A stretch of DNA of 64,000 nt from Lachnospiraceae bacterium (GTDB lineage: Bacteria; Bacillota; Clostridia; Lachnospirales; Lachnospiraceae): the NCBI GenBank assembly GCA_022793375.1, contig JAAWCS010000016.1:62001-126000 (forward strand). Reading direction: 5' to 3'. A model generated the notes under the pieces. It made no database searches. It was not told where the DNA came from and saw only the letters and a list, made by a program, of their open reading frames with translations. This document shows positions 12,701 through 19,845 of this stretch, one piece after another. The position numbers and the translations under genes are program-made. The stretch's first letter is position 1. Every line of letters begins with the position of its first letter.

Positions 12701-13078
12701 CTGGATAATTTGGAACTGGCCTATGCGCTGTCGGTGCACAAGGCGCAGGGCAGCGAGTTTGACATCGTGTATCTGGTGCTCCCGAAAAAGCGGAGTATGC
12801 TTTTGTCGATGGAACTGCTTTACACGGCCGTGACGCGGGCCCGCTGCCGGCTGACGCTTTTGATCGAGAACGACGTCACGACGCTGCACAGCTTGACAAG
12901 GCGGGAGCGCTCGGCGGTAGGGCGGATCAATTCCTCGGTGTTTTATTTCCGACCGCTGCCGGCGGCGCTTTCTTATCTGCCGGGCTGGTATGAGGAATAC
13001 AAGATAATCGAGACGCTGGAGGGGTATTTCGTGCGCTCCAAATCCGAAGCGCTGGGAGGAAAAGCGGCGGTGGTATGA
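9755..13078 (+). CDS. Large RecD-like SF1B helicase, C-terminal domain apparently deleted
   Basis: 1107 residues. The N-terminal domain is Cys/His-rich (RLAWHADGWNGHICRDPKAN, then scattered Cys to about residue 90), followed by a long middle region. The SF1B helicase core has Walker A GAAGTGKTT near residue 588, Walker B IIIDETSMVD near 670, VGDPNQLPPIG, and a UvrD/RecD C-terminal part with SVHKAQGSEFD and YTAVTRAR near 1022. An 18-residue duplication interrupts the core. GGAGGAGAG lies just before the ATG at 9755; an upstream in-frame Met has no RBS. The reading ends abruptly at FVRSKSEALGG, while similar tail sequence continues in another frame downstream. Role: DNA unwinding in repair or defence, inferred only. 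Confidence 0.82.
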   Translation: MAVNISVRLAWHADGWNGHICRDPKANVYCGGRYSYMGDMIESRKEEEKECRLAGRPCSDMTPPPPCALSCNAFGQEATYCMVDAPSWFKKASPKRIEILPATVCTWNYEGMYTDAVTDAGPDGHKYDNEGRKANADRYFSRLTAGRSLLVYYANYSNPFSSDEEQTYVVVGISRLKEPPGEFLFYDGLDERERKYYADGLVWQRTLTSNYPEEGFHIPYENYMDRPQILERILYRPVNPRLFKYATREIPDDDMVNIVENLIRIVEVLIEEKDTTQNWTERRAWLIGLFNDLWKERGAYPGFPQVLQVLKKPQLAEEYRAASRQGRSVEAYREIRKKLRADRTIERQLRLLGQERETLLLEVLPRFHLTVAQMERITVEGESGALYSQCEKILENPYILCEQYIGTNEDDQISFYQIDNGALPSPEYGIEPLSAANSAERFRALCVDALKWDNSHSFTPAGRVLNLVNDRALSLREWRKNRFTERYFEVDEAFLSEAVTLRRDADRGLYLYLNEVFEDEQLIGRTLKGLARRPAIVFRQPVTADHFYRALYQEDSPLAGESEYQEAIKDQAEICARLFRRNLCVLSGAAGTGKTTLIRALMEQIQRIDGEGAGICLLAPTGKAAERIREKTGCPAGTIHSLLAAGGWLNENMSFKRSGGRVEKEIHTIIIDETSMVDLGLMAALFRAVKWSNVKRLILVGDPNQLPPIGRGKVFADTIEWLRKEEPDNLGELRFNVRQLGNKVAGTGNGIVSLAGLLIQEKQCRGDVDKEQREELLQEIQESRDADKAQREELLQKIQEGGDVDQDLRVFYWNSPEDLNALLKRELIRDLQAQADGADLGRKWIELCKREDGGKDPACMQALSPFRAEPSGTEHLNARLQALLNGHNAGRDRIDGIALYDKVIQVVNRPRSRPIKAYNFQSRGLCRTEVFNGDMGFAYPNPLDRNTWGRLQRFMVCFRGKEHLGVNYGRNEYKGRVYNEKPLDNLELAYALSVHKAQGSEFDIVYLVLPKKRSMLLSMELLYTAVTRARCRLTLLIENDVTTLHSLTRRERSAVGRINSSVFYFRPLPAALSYLPGWYEEYKIIETLEGYFVRSKSEALGGKAAVV
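12053..12160 (+). repeat. Two tandem 54-bp units inside the helicase gene
   Basis: Units 12053-12106 and 12107-12160 encode DVDKEQREELLQEIQESR and DADKAQREELLQKIQEGG, with a partial third unit (DVDQ). The repeat is in frame and would form a charged helix inserted in the helicase between the 2A and 2B parts; repeat number may vary between strains. Confidence 0.85.
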
Positions 13079-13181
13079 GAACCATTTCCTGGACCGGCTG
13101 ATCGTAAGTATGGAAGGGAACGATTTGAGCGCGCAGATCCGCAGAATCTGTGAAGAGCGTTTTGGCATGTACCTGGAGTAA
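13050..13181 (+). pseudogene. Out-of-frame C-terminal remnant of the helicase gene
   Basis: Immediately after and partly under the helicase stop, another frame reads RWEEKRRWYENHFLDRLIVS, continues as MEGNDLSAQIRRICEERF and ends at TAA 13179-13181. From memory, related long helicases end with a nuclease-like domain that begins FVRSKSE and finishes with a WE.K..WY....LI..EG.DLS segment. Here the two ends lie next to each other in different frames, as expected after an internal deletion plus frameshift around 13047-13056. No start codon of its own is apparent. Confidence 0.6.
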
Positions 13182-13222
13182 AAGCCAGGACAGGAAACCG
13201 CGGTAGGCGCGGCCGTTGTCAA

Positions 13223-13253
13223 TAAAAAAGCCGGGGGCCATGGCGGCTCCCGG
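13223..13253 (-). terminator. Terminator of the DUF1622 gene
   Basis: On the minus strand a 9-bp stem CCGGGAGCC / GGCCCCCGG (one G-T pair; 13245-13253 and 13231-13239) with a 5-nt loop is followed by CTTTTTT. Confidence 0.82.
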
Positions 13254-13268
13254 TATTTCACCGTGTCT

Positions 13269-13640
13269 TTAGTGTTCGCTCTTGTGACGCTCTTTTTCTT
13301 CTTCTTCCTCGATTTCTTTTTCTTCGGATTTGGCTTCCCAGTGAAGCAGGAGAGTCATCGAGGCGCGCAGAATAATCAACAGGCCGATGTTGACGCTGGT
13401 CTGCCAGCCGCTGGAGGTGACGGTGCGCAGGATTTCGCCGCCCAGCATAAAGCCGAGAGCGATCGACATGCCGTGCGCCAGTTCCAGGTGGATGCGGCGC
13501 AGGTTTTTGCGGCATATAAAACAGTAAAAACCGCGGATTCCGGCGAGCATCAGGATGATGATGCCGACGGCTTCAAAAAAGATAATGCCGAATTCAACGG
13601 CCAGCGTCAGAAATTCATGTAACATGTGAGCTAAATGCAT
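13269..13640 (-). CDS. DUF1622 family membrane protein
   Basis: 123-residue integral membrane protein with three hydrophobic segments (FGIIFFEAVGIIILMLAGIR, the segment around ALGFMLGGEILRTV, and VNIGLLIILRASMTLLLH) and a highly acidic/basic tail (EEKEIEEEEEKERHK). The pattern matches the DUF1622 family, whose function is unknown. The start at 13640 (MHLAHMLHEF) has AGAGGA in front; the longer frame lacks an RBS. Monocistronic with its own terminator. Confidence 0.8.
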   Translation of the reverse strand: MHLAHMLHEFLTLAVEFGIIFFEAVGIIILMLAGIRGFYCFICRKNLRRIHLELAHGMSIALGFMLGGEILRTVTSSGWQTSVNIGLLIILRASMTLLLHWEAKSEEKEIEEEEEKERHKSEH

Positions 13641-13741
13641 TGCTTTTTCCTCTTTATGTATAATATTTGGGAGAACCCACAGCCATTCTACCACGGCGCG
13701 GGTGGCCTGACAAGAGAAAAAAAATTAACGATGCAGAGCGG

Positions 13742-14668
13742 TTACGGTTCGTCCTGAAAACTTACTTCCGGATCCAGAAGAAGCGTCCCGTCCTGGAAAT
13801 GCAGGAATCCGGAAAGGAAGCTTAAATACAAATCGTCCTCGTCGCAGGCGCCGTAGGTGACAAAGATCCGGTCGTCGACGACATCGTACTGCACGTAATC
13901 AAACAGATAGTATTCCCGGTTCATGTTGGTTTCGGCAAAATGGCCTTCAAAGAGAGCGTAGATGCTCTCCTCGTACTCCTCGGAGTCCGTGTAGAGAGGG
14001 AGCAGGGACATCGTGTCCAGATTGATTACTTTGAGACTTTCAATGTTGATGCCGCTGCCGGTTTCGACGGGAATAATCAGGGCCAGCTGCCGCTCTTTCG
14101 TGCCGCTGAAATCACCCTCGTACAGGCCGATGTATTTGTATTCAATATTAAAATCGCAGGGAAAAGGCAGATCCAGCCGTTTGCCGTCGTAAAAGAGCTT
14201 GGCGTCGCTGCCGTCCTCCTTGGCTAAGAGGGCGACGCCGTTGTACGAGAGCATGAGATAATCCTCGTCCGCGTAGGAGGCCTGGTAAATGGAGTAGTCG
14301 CCAAAGACCTGGGTCTCGTTGCAGGCAAAAAAACTGTAGTCGCCGATTTCGCCGTCATAGCTCTGAATTGTAATCGTTGTTTCATCCATCAGTTCGGAGA
14401 GACCGACGGTTTCCTCCGTGGAAACAATCTCTAAAGCCGTGGACTCAGCGGTCGAAGCGCCGGACGTTTCTGCGGAGGCGTCGAGGGCGCCGGAGACAGA
14501 AACAGTCTCGGAGGCGGAAACGGTTTCGGAGACGGCAAAGGTGCTTTCAAGAGGGGCTTCGGCAGTGGCGGCCGGCGCCGGAGCACAGGCGGAAAGGAAA
14601 GAAGCCGCACAAAAAACAGCGGCGCCTCGAAGGAGGGTCCGTTTGGAATCTATCGTAAACATCTTCAT
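13742..14668 (-). CDS. Putative exported lipoprotein, unknown function
   Basis: 308 residues with a type II signal peptide: basic start, hydrophobic core and lipobox LSAC at about residues 25-28. It is followed by a Ser/Thr/Ala/Glu-rich linker of some 60 residues, typical of a spacer across the cell wall. The mature domain from about residue 95 is rich in Asp, Tyr and Phe (e.g. SYDGEIGDYSFFACNETQVF) and I do not recognise it. GAAAGGG precedes the ATG. Anchored on the outer face of the membrane; ligand or role unknown. Confidence 0.78.
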   Translation of the reverse strand: MKMFTIDSKRTLLRGAAVFCAASFLSACAPAPAATAEAPLESTFAVSETVSASETVSVSGALDASAETSGASTAESTALEIVSTEETVGLSELMDETTITIQSYDGEIGDYSFFACNETQVFGDYSIYQASYADEDYLMLSYNGVALLAKEDGSDAKLFYDGKRLDLPFPCDFNIEYKYIGLYEGDFSGTKERQLALIIPVETGSGINIESLKVINLDTMSLLPLYTDSEEYEESIYALFEGHFAETNMNREYYLFDYVQYDVVDDRIFVTYGACDEDDLYLSFLSGFLHFQDGTLLLDPEVSFQDEP

Positions 14669-14897
14669 AATGGTATGCCCTTTCTAATAGTTAGGAAGCG
14701 TTGCATGTGTAAGATCATTATAAAGAAGAATCGGAGGTAAGACAAGAAGGGATTATTTACAATTCTGTTAAGTTTTGGTTTCATTTGTTAAGAAAAAGTA
14801 TAGAATTTCGACCGGGGGAGAATCGCCGGTTTTCAGCGCACGATATCGCCGCCGGGCGTCGGCCGGTTTGTTCGTCCGGCTTGCGGAAAAATGGGAA

Positions 14898-14926
14898 GTG
14901 ACAGCACAGGGGTTTTGTGGTAAAAT
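14898..14926 (+). promoter_or_regulatory. Promoter of the nitroreductase/GT4 pair
   Basis: GTGACA (14898-14903), 17-nt spacer, TAAAAT (14921-14926), about 45 nt before the nitroreductase ATG. The rest of 14669-14897 shows no gene. Confidence 0.6.
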
Positions 14927-14972
14927 GGGGAAGCAAAAGGAAAATAAAACATGCCAGAAGGAGACAGCAAGT

Positions 14973-15491
14973 ATGAACGAAGTAATGCAGGCGATTCTGA
15001 GCCGCCGGAGCACCCGCGCGTTTACGGACCGGCATATCGAGATGGAAGAGCTGAAACAGATTATAGAAGCGGCGGTATATGCCCCCAGTGCCAAGAATCA
15101 GCAGAGCTGGCATTTTACCGTCGTGCGCAGCCGGGAAAAGATCGGCCGTCTGGCTGCCGTCATCGGCGAAGCACTGAAGCGGGACGGGTATGATATGTAT
15201 TGTCCGGATACGATTATTCTCGTGGCAGCAGAGCGCGGGAATCCGCATGGGCAGCTGGATACGGGCTGTGTGATGGAAAATATCTTTTTGGCCGCCCATT
15301 CCCTGGGGATTGGTTCCGTATGGATCAACCAATTGAAGGATATCTGCGACGTGCCCAAGGTGCGCGCGGTCCTGGACGAGCTGGGCCTGCCTGCCGGCCA
15401 GCTGGTATGGGGCACAGCGGCTTTGGGATATATTGCGAAGGAGACGCCGGTGAAGCCCCGCCGGGAAGGCGTCGTCAATATCGTGGAATAA
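14973..15491 (+). CDS. Nitroreductase-family FMN oxidoreductase
   Basis: 172-residue nitroreductase fold: RRSTRAF phosphate-binding motif at the N-terminus, APSAKNQQSWHF, the middle region MENIFLAAHSLGIGSVWI, and a C-terminal ALGYIAKE strand. Such proteins dimerise and bind FMN to reduce nitro compounds, quinones or flavins with NAD(P)H. ATG 14973 follows AAGGAGA; the frame is open upstream but the family begins here. The next gene starts 15 nt downstream, so the two are probably co-transcribed. Physiological substrate unknown. Confidence 0.88.
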   Translation: MNEVMQAILSRRSTRAFTDRHIEMEELKQIIEAAVYAPSAKNQQSWHFTVVRSREKIGRLAAVIGEALKRDGYDMYCPDTIILVAAERGNPHGQLDTGCVMENIFLAAHSLGIGSVWINQLKDICDVPKVRAVLDELGLPAGQLVWGTAALGYIAKETPVKPRREGVVNIVE

Positions 15492-15506
15492 ACCGGAGAG
15501 AGCAGG

Positions 15507-16838
15507 ATGATGGAAAAGGGACTGAACGTATGCCTGTTAAACGACTCGTTTCCGCCGGTGATCGACGGCGTAGCCAACGCGGTGCTCAATTATGCGGGGA
15601 TTCTTACGCGCGGGCCCGGCCATGCGGTAGTAGGCACGCCCTACTATCCGGGCGCGGTGGACGAATACCCGTTTCCGGTGGTGCGCTACCGGAGCGTCGA
15701 CACCACAAAGCTGGTCGGATACCGGACCGGATATCCCTTCAGTGCGTCGGCGCTGAAGCAGCTGGAGGAGCAGCAGATCGATATCATTCACAGCCATTGC
15801 CCGATTATGTCTACGCTGATGGCGCGGACACTGCGAAAGACCGTGGAAGTGCCGATCGTACTCACATACCACACAAAGTTTGACATTGACATTGCCCGCG
15901 ACATCCATCCGGCTCTCTTGCAGTCGGCCGCCATCAAAATGATTGTCAAAAATATTGAAGCCTGCGACGAAGTGTGGGTGGTGAGCGAGGGCGCCGGGGA
16001 GAATTTGCGCAGCCTGGGCTACGAGGGGGATTACTGCGTCATGGAAAACGGCGTGGATTTCCCCAAAGGGCCGGCGGATGCGGCGGCCTGCGAGGCGCTT
16101 GACAAGGAGTATTCGATTCGGCGGGAGGCGCCGGTGTTTTTGTTCGTGGGACGTCTGATGTGGTACAAGGGGCTTCGCCTGATCGCGGAGGCCCTTGCCT
16201 GCCTGAGCCGGGAGGGGCTGGATTTTCAGATGATTTTTGTCGGCGACGGCATGGACCGCGACGAAATCGAATCCTGCATTCGGGAGCATGGACTGGAAGA
16301 GAAGTGCCTTTTTACCGGTGCGGTCCATGACCGGGAAAAACTGCGGGCCTTTTTCAGTCGGGCGGATTTGTTTTTGTTTCCGTCCACTTTTGATACCAAC
16401 GGAATCGTGGTGAGGGAGGCCGCGGCCTGCGGTCTGCCCAGCGTGCTGATTGCCGGCAGCTGCGCGGCCGAGGGCGTGACCGACGGCCGCAACGGATTTC
16501 TGATCGAGGAAACGGCCGACTCTCTGGCGGCCTGCCTGCGCCTGCGGATGAAAGACCGTGACGGCTGCCGGCGGACCGGTATGCATGCGATGGAGGAGCT
16601 GTATCTATCCTGGGAGGAATCGGTGGAGCGGGCAAAAGAGCGTTATCGGATCGTGCTGGAACGCTGCCGCAGCGACGGCTGGGCAGAACAGGAAAGCGAC
16701 CGCGATGAAGTGTTTGAAGTGATATCGGACAGCATTGAGCTGCTAAACCGGGTTCGGCAGCTCAATGCCGGGATTGTGAACAAGGGGACGGCCCTCTATG
16801 ACCGCCTGTCGTCCTATGCGTCGTGGTGGCGCGGTTAG
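15507..16838 (+). CDS. GT4-family glycosyltransferase
   Basis: 443-residue GT-B glycosyltransferase: N-terminal acceptor domain (NVCLLNDSFPPVIDGVANAV, HSHCPIMSTLMAR, TYHTKFDID) and C-terminal donor domain (VFLFVGRLMWYKGL, FVGDGMDRD, FPSTFDTNGIVVREAAACG). The usual EX7E donor motif reads DX7E here. The N-terminal pattern resembles enzymes that glycosylate diacylglycerol or phosphatidylinositol, so a membrane glycolipid is the most likely product; this is inference. The last 60 residues form an extra helical tail. Its 3' end overlaps the converging coiled-coil gene by 4 nt. Confidence 0.87.
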   Translation: MMEKGLNVCLLNDSFPPVIDGVANAVLNYAGILTRGPGHAVVGTPYYPGAVDEYPFPVVRYRSVDTTKLVGYRTGYPFSASALKQLEEQQIDIIHSHCPIMSTLMARTLRKTVEVPIVLTYHTKFDIDIARDIHPALLQSAAIKMIVKNIEACDEVWVVSEGAGENLRSLGYEGDYCVMENGVDFPKGPADAAACEALDKEYSIRREAPVFLFVGRLMWYKGLRLIAEALACLSREGLDFQMIFVGDGMDRDEIESCIREHGLEEKCLFTGAVHDREKLRAFFSRADLFLFPSTFDTNGIVVREAAACGLPSVLIAGSCAAEGVTDGRNGFLIEETADSLAACLRLRMKDRDGCRRTGMHAMEELYLSWEESVERAKERYRIVLERCRSDGWAEQESDRDEVFEVISDSIELLNRVRQLNAGIVNKGTALYDRLSSYASWWRG

Positions 16839-17638
16839 CCGAGCGCATCGAAGGAAACCGCGTCGCCGCCGATGGCGGAGAGGTCGAGACCGCCCTCGGC
16901 AAAGGCGAGGGCATCGTTCGCAGGCGCGCCGCCGCCGGTCATGGCTGCCGCCATTTCGGCGTCTGCGGCTTTTCGATCCTCCTCAAGCTCCTTGGCCGCG
17001 TAATTTTTCTCGTCTTTGCGGCGTTTGGAACGTCTGTTTTTCAGTTCTTGCCGCAGTTCTTCTTCTTTTTCAAATTCCATTTGCTTGACAGCCCGTTTCC
17101 TGCGCAATTCAAGCTGTTCTTCTTTGGCAAGATGCTTCAATTTTTTGTCGATTCGCTTCATCAGCTTTTCATAGCGCTTGATCTGGCGGGCCAGCTTCTT
17201 GGCTTCGTCGCCCTTTGCATTGGCGGCGGCCATCTTCAGGTCCAATAAGGCGCGCGTGACCTTGGAAGAGACCTGCAGTACGTCGACCCGGGTCTCGGCG
17301 CGCGCTAAAAGCGCGGCCAGCTGTCCGACCGATTCGCCTTTACTGGAAGAACTTACCTTAAAATCATTTTTGGAATCCGCCTTCTGTGAAGCCTCATTCA
17401 GCATGGACTGAGGACCGGATTTTTCCAGGGACTGCAAAAAGCGCAAAAATTTGGACTCTTCTTCCTCCTCCGCGCTCTTTTCCGGCTGTGAGGAGGAGAG
17501 CAGCAGCCGGTCGGTCTGCGGCTGACGGCTGTCTTTCTGTGCGGGTTTTGCGTCGGCTGACGGACCAGGCGCCGGCGCCGCCGTCTGTCTGGCGGGGAGG
17601 GTTCCCTCTGTCTGCCAGGTCGTACTCGTAATCTTCAT
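16835..17638 (-). CDS. Coiled-coil protein of unknown function
   Basis: 267 residues without signal peptide or membrane segment. The N-terminal third is polar, disordered and rich in Gln, Pro, Ser and Glu. Residues about 110-225 form a long, strongly charged helix (KKLARQIKRYEKLMKRIDKK, then ELRRKRAVKQMEFEKEEEL), likely a coiled coil. The tail is Gly/Ala-rich. AAAGGAGG lies 11 nt before the ATG. I do not recognise the family; a cytoplasmic scaffold is one possibility. Confidence 0.7.
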   Translation of the reverse strand: MKITSTTWQTEGTLPARQTAAPAPGPSADAKPAQKDSRQPQTDRLLLSSSQPEKSAEEEEESKFLRFLQSLEKSGPQSMLNEASQKADSKNDFKVSSSSKGESVGQLAALLARAETRVDVLQVSSKVTRALLDLKMAAANAKGDEAKKLARQIKRYEKLMKRIDKKLKHLAKEEQLELRRKRAVKQMEFEKEEELRQELKNRRSKRRKDEKNYAAKELEEDRKAADAEMAAAMTGGGAPANDALAFAEGGLDLSAIGGDAVSFDALG

Positions 17639-17753
17639 GTATCGTGTGCCCTCCTTTCTGTTTACTATGGGCTATGTTTCCGGGACAGCGTATGCCCCTT
17701 TGCGGCAATTCTTTATACTTATATATCGACTATTTTCTGGCAAATAAAATACA

Positions 17754-17767
17754 TGAAAACGATTTTA
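17754..17767. promoter_or_regulatory. cre-like/LacI-type operator, distal
   Basis: TGAAAACGATTTTA matches the catabolite-responsive consensus TGWAANCGNTNWCA at all but one position. It lies 59 bp (17754 to 17813) upstream of the -35 box of the amylosucrase promoter. Confidence 0.65.
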
Positions 17768-17812
17768 TAAATATAAACAAAAAAGAAAAGCGAGGATTGT
17801 AGAAAATGCTGA

Positions 17813-17841
17813 TTTACAAGCAGGCTCCTCTGAGGTAAGAT
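17813..17841 (+). promoter_or_regulatory. Promoter of the amylosucrase operon
   Basis: TTTACA (17813-17818), 17-nt spacer, TAAGAT (17836-17841). Transcription should start near 17848, directly before the proximal operator. The stretch 17867-17969 is leader with no convincing gene. Confidence 0.65.
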
Positions 17842-17852
17842 AAAGTTAAAAG

Positions 17853-17866
17853 TGAAAACGATTTCA
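17853..17866. promoter_or_regulatory. cre/LacI-type operator, proximal
   Basis: TGAAAACGATTTCA fits TGWAANCGNTNWCA exactly and sits just behind the predicted transcription start, where a bound CcpA or LacI-type protein would block elongation. With the copy at 17754 it could support looping by the LacI regulator encoded in the same operon. Confidence 0.78.
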
Positions 17867-17969
17867 TATCGGGAGGCGTTTTATGCCTGCCGCGGCGTCC
17901 GGCCGGTGAAGCGGCTTTCGGCAGCGGGAAGGCGGGCCAAAATGAAAGGAAAAAGGAGGAGATCGGGAA

Positions 17970-19826
17970 ATGAAGAAGGCTCAAAAGGAAAAGGACTGCT
18001 TTGAGGTGCGCTTAGAGCGCCATGCAGACGAGTTGAAATGGCTGTACATGGAACTGTACGGGAATGAGGCAATGTTTACGGAGCTGTGCGCCAATCTGCG
18101 TGACTTTTATGAACAGCGGGGCGCGCAGCTGAAACAGCGGGACAGAGAGCGCGAGCAATGTCCGGATTGGTACAAGGGCAACGACCTGCTGGGGATGATG
18201 TTTTATATCGACAATTTTGCCGGGAATCTGCAGGGGGTGGAGCAGAAGCTTTCGTATCTGGAGCGGTGTCATGTCAATTACATTCACCTGATGCCGTTTC
18301 TGGATACGCCCAAAGGCCGCTCGGACGGCGGGTACGCGGTCGCGGATTTCAGGAAAGTGCAGGAAAAGCTGGGAACGATGGAGGATTTGGAGCACCTGAC
18401 AGCTGCCTGCCACAAAAAACAGATCAACGTCTGCATGGATTTTGTGATGAATCATACTTCGCAGGATCATGAGTGGGCCGTAAAAGCGCGCCAGGGCGAC
18501 GGGGAATACATGAGCCGGTATTTCTTCTTTGACAATGAAGAAGTGCCGCGCCGTTATGAAGAGACGGTGCCCCAGGTATTCCCGACGACAGCGCCGGGCA
18601 ATTTTACCTGGCTTGAGGAGATCGGACATTTTGTGATGACCACCTTTTATCCGTACCAGTGGGACTTAAATTATGCCAATCCGCGGGTGTTTAACGAGAT
18701 GACATATAATTTTCTTTATCTGGTGAACCGGGGGATCGACATCATGCGGATCGACGCGGTGCCGTATATCTGGAAGGAGCTGGGGACCTCATGCCGGAAC
18801 CTGCCGCAGGTACATACAATTGTGCGGATGCTGCGCATGATCTGCGAGATCGTATGCCCGTCGGTGCTGCTGTTAGGCGAGGTGGTGATGGAACCGGAAA
18901 AGGTGGTCCCGTATTTTGGTACGGTTGAAAAACCGGAATGCCACATGCTTTACAATGTGACGACGATGGCGACGACCTGGCACACGGTGGCGACGCGCAA
19001 TGTAAGCCTTTTGAAGCGTCAGCTGGATATTGTGAGCGGCCTGCCGAAGGAATATGTATTTCTGAATTATCTGCGCTGCCATGACGATATCGGCTGGGGC
19101 CTGGATTATGGGACGCTGCGTAAGGAGGGGATCGACGAGCGGGCGCACAAGCAGTATCTGAACGATTATTTCCAGGGGTTTGCCGGCCAAAGCAGCAGCC
19201 GCGGCGAACTCTACAACAGCGATCCCTTGAGCGGCGATGCCCGCTTCTGCGGGACGACGGCTTCGATGTGCGGGATCGAAAAGGCCGGCTTTGAGAAGGA
19301 TGAGGAAGCCATGGAGCGGGCGATCCGTCTGGACGTGACGCTTCACGCGTATATGTTTATGCAGTCGGGAATTCCCGTATTGTACGGCGGCGACGAGGTC
19401 GGCCAGGTGAACGATTATACCTATAAAGAAGATCCGGAGAAAGCGGAGGATTCCCGTTATATCCATCGGGGTGCGATGAACTGGGAGCTGGTAAAACAAA
19501 TCTCTGCTCCCGGGAGCGTACAGGAGAGGCTGTTTTCACAGCTGGACCGCCTGGAGCGGCTGCGCAAAATGGAGAAGGCCTTTGTCTCCGGCGCCGATGT
19601 CTGGACCGTGGAGACATGGGATCCGGCCCTTCTGTGCATCGGGCGCTATTACGAGGGGGAAAAGATATTGGGAATCTTTAATTTCAGCGAGCAGGACCGG
19701 ACTGCCTGGATCAACGAGACGGACGGCGACTACGTGGACCTGATATCCGGAAAAGAACGGGCGGCCGCCGGCGTCGATATCCCGGCCTGCGGTTTTTGCT
19801 ATTTGAAGAAAGCGGAAGAATCCTGA
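17970..19826 (+). CDS. Amylosucrase-type GH13 enzyme
   Basis: 618 residues, close to the roughly 640 of known amylosucrases, no signal peptide, hence cytoplasmic. It is expected to transfer glucose from sucrose to a glucan and release fructose. N-terminal helical domain (about 1-75), then the (beta/alpha)8 barrel. Visible: SDGGYAVADFRKV, MDFVMNHTSQDHEW, nucleophile Asp262 in IMRIDAVPYIWKELGTSC, acid/base Glu304 in LLGEVVM, and Asp372 in RCHDDIGWG. The SC-NLPQ-H segment after the nucleophile is characteristic of amylosucrase rather than alpha-amylase. GH13 sucrose hydrolase or phosphorylase activity remains possible. Followed after 19 nt by a LacI regulator. Confidence 0.87.
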   Translation: MKKAQKEKDCFEVRLERHADELKWLYMELYGNEAMFTELCANLRDFYEQRGAQLKQRDREREQCPDWYKGNDLLGMMFYIDNFAGNLQGVEQKLSYLERCHVNYIHLMPFLDTPKGRSDGGYAVADFRKVQEKLGTMEDLEHLTAACHKKQINVCMDFVMNHTSQDHEWAVKARQGDGEYMSRYFFFDNEEVPRRYEETVPQVFPTTAPGNFTWLEEIGHFVMTTFYPYQWDLNYANPRVFNEMTYNFLYLVNRGIDIMRIDAVPYIWKELGTSCRNLPQVHTIVRMLRMICEIVCPSVLLLGEVVMEPEKVVPYFGTVEKPECHMLYNVTTMATTWHTVATRNVSLLKRQLDIVSGLPKEYVFLNYLRCHDDIGWGLDYGTLRKEGIDERAHKQYLNDYFQGFAGQSSSRGELYNSDPLSGDARFCGTTASMCGIEKAGFEKDEEAMERAIRLDVTLHAYMFMQSGIPVLYGGDEVGQVNDYTYKEDPEKAEDSRYIHRGAMNWELVKQISAPGSVQERLFSQLDRLERLRKMEKAFVSGADVWTVETWDPALLCIGRYYEGEKILGIFNFSEQDRTAWINETDGDYVDLISGKERAAAGVDIPACGFCYLKKAEES

Positions 19827-19845
19827 AAAGACAGGGAGGAAGGCT

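Noticed and set aside
17883-17909. Short ATG-initiated peptide in the amylosucrase leader
   Set aside because: Only eight codons before a stop, no clear ribosome site; not supportable as a leader peptide.
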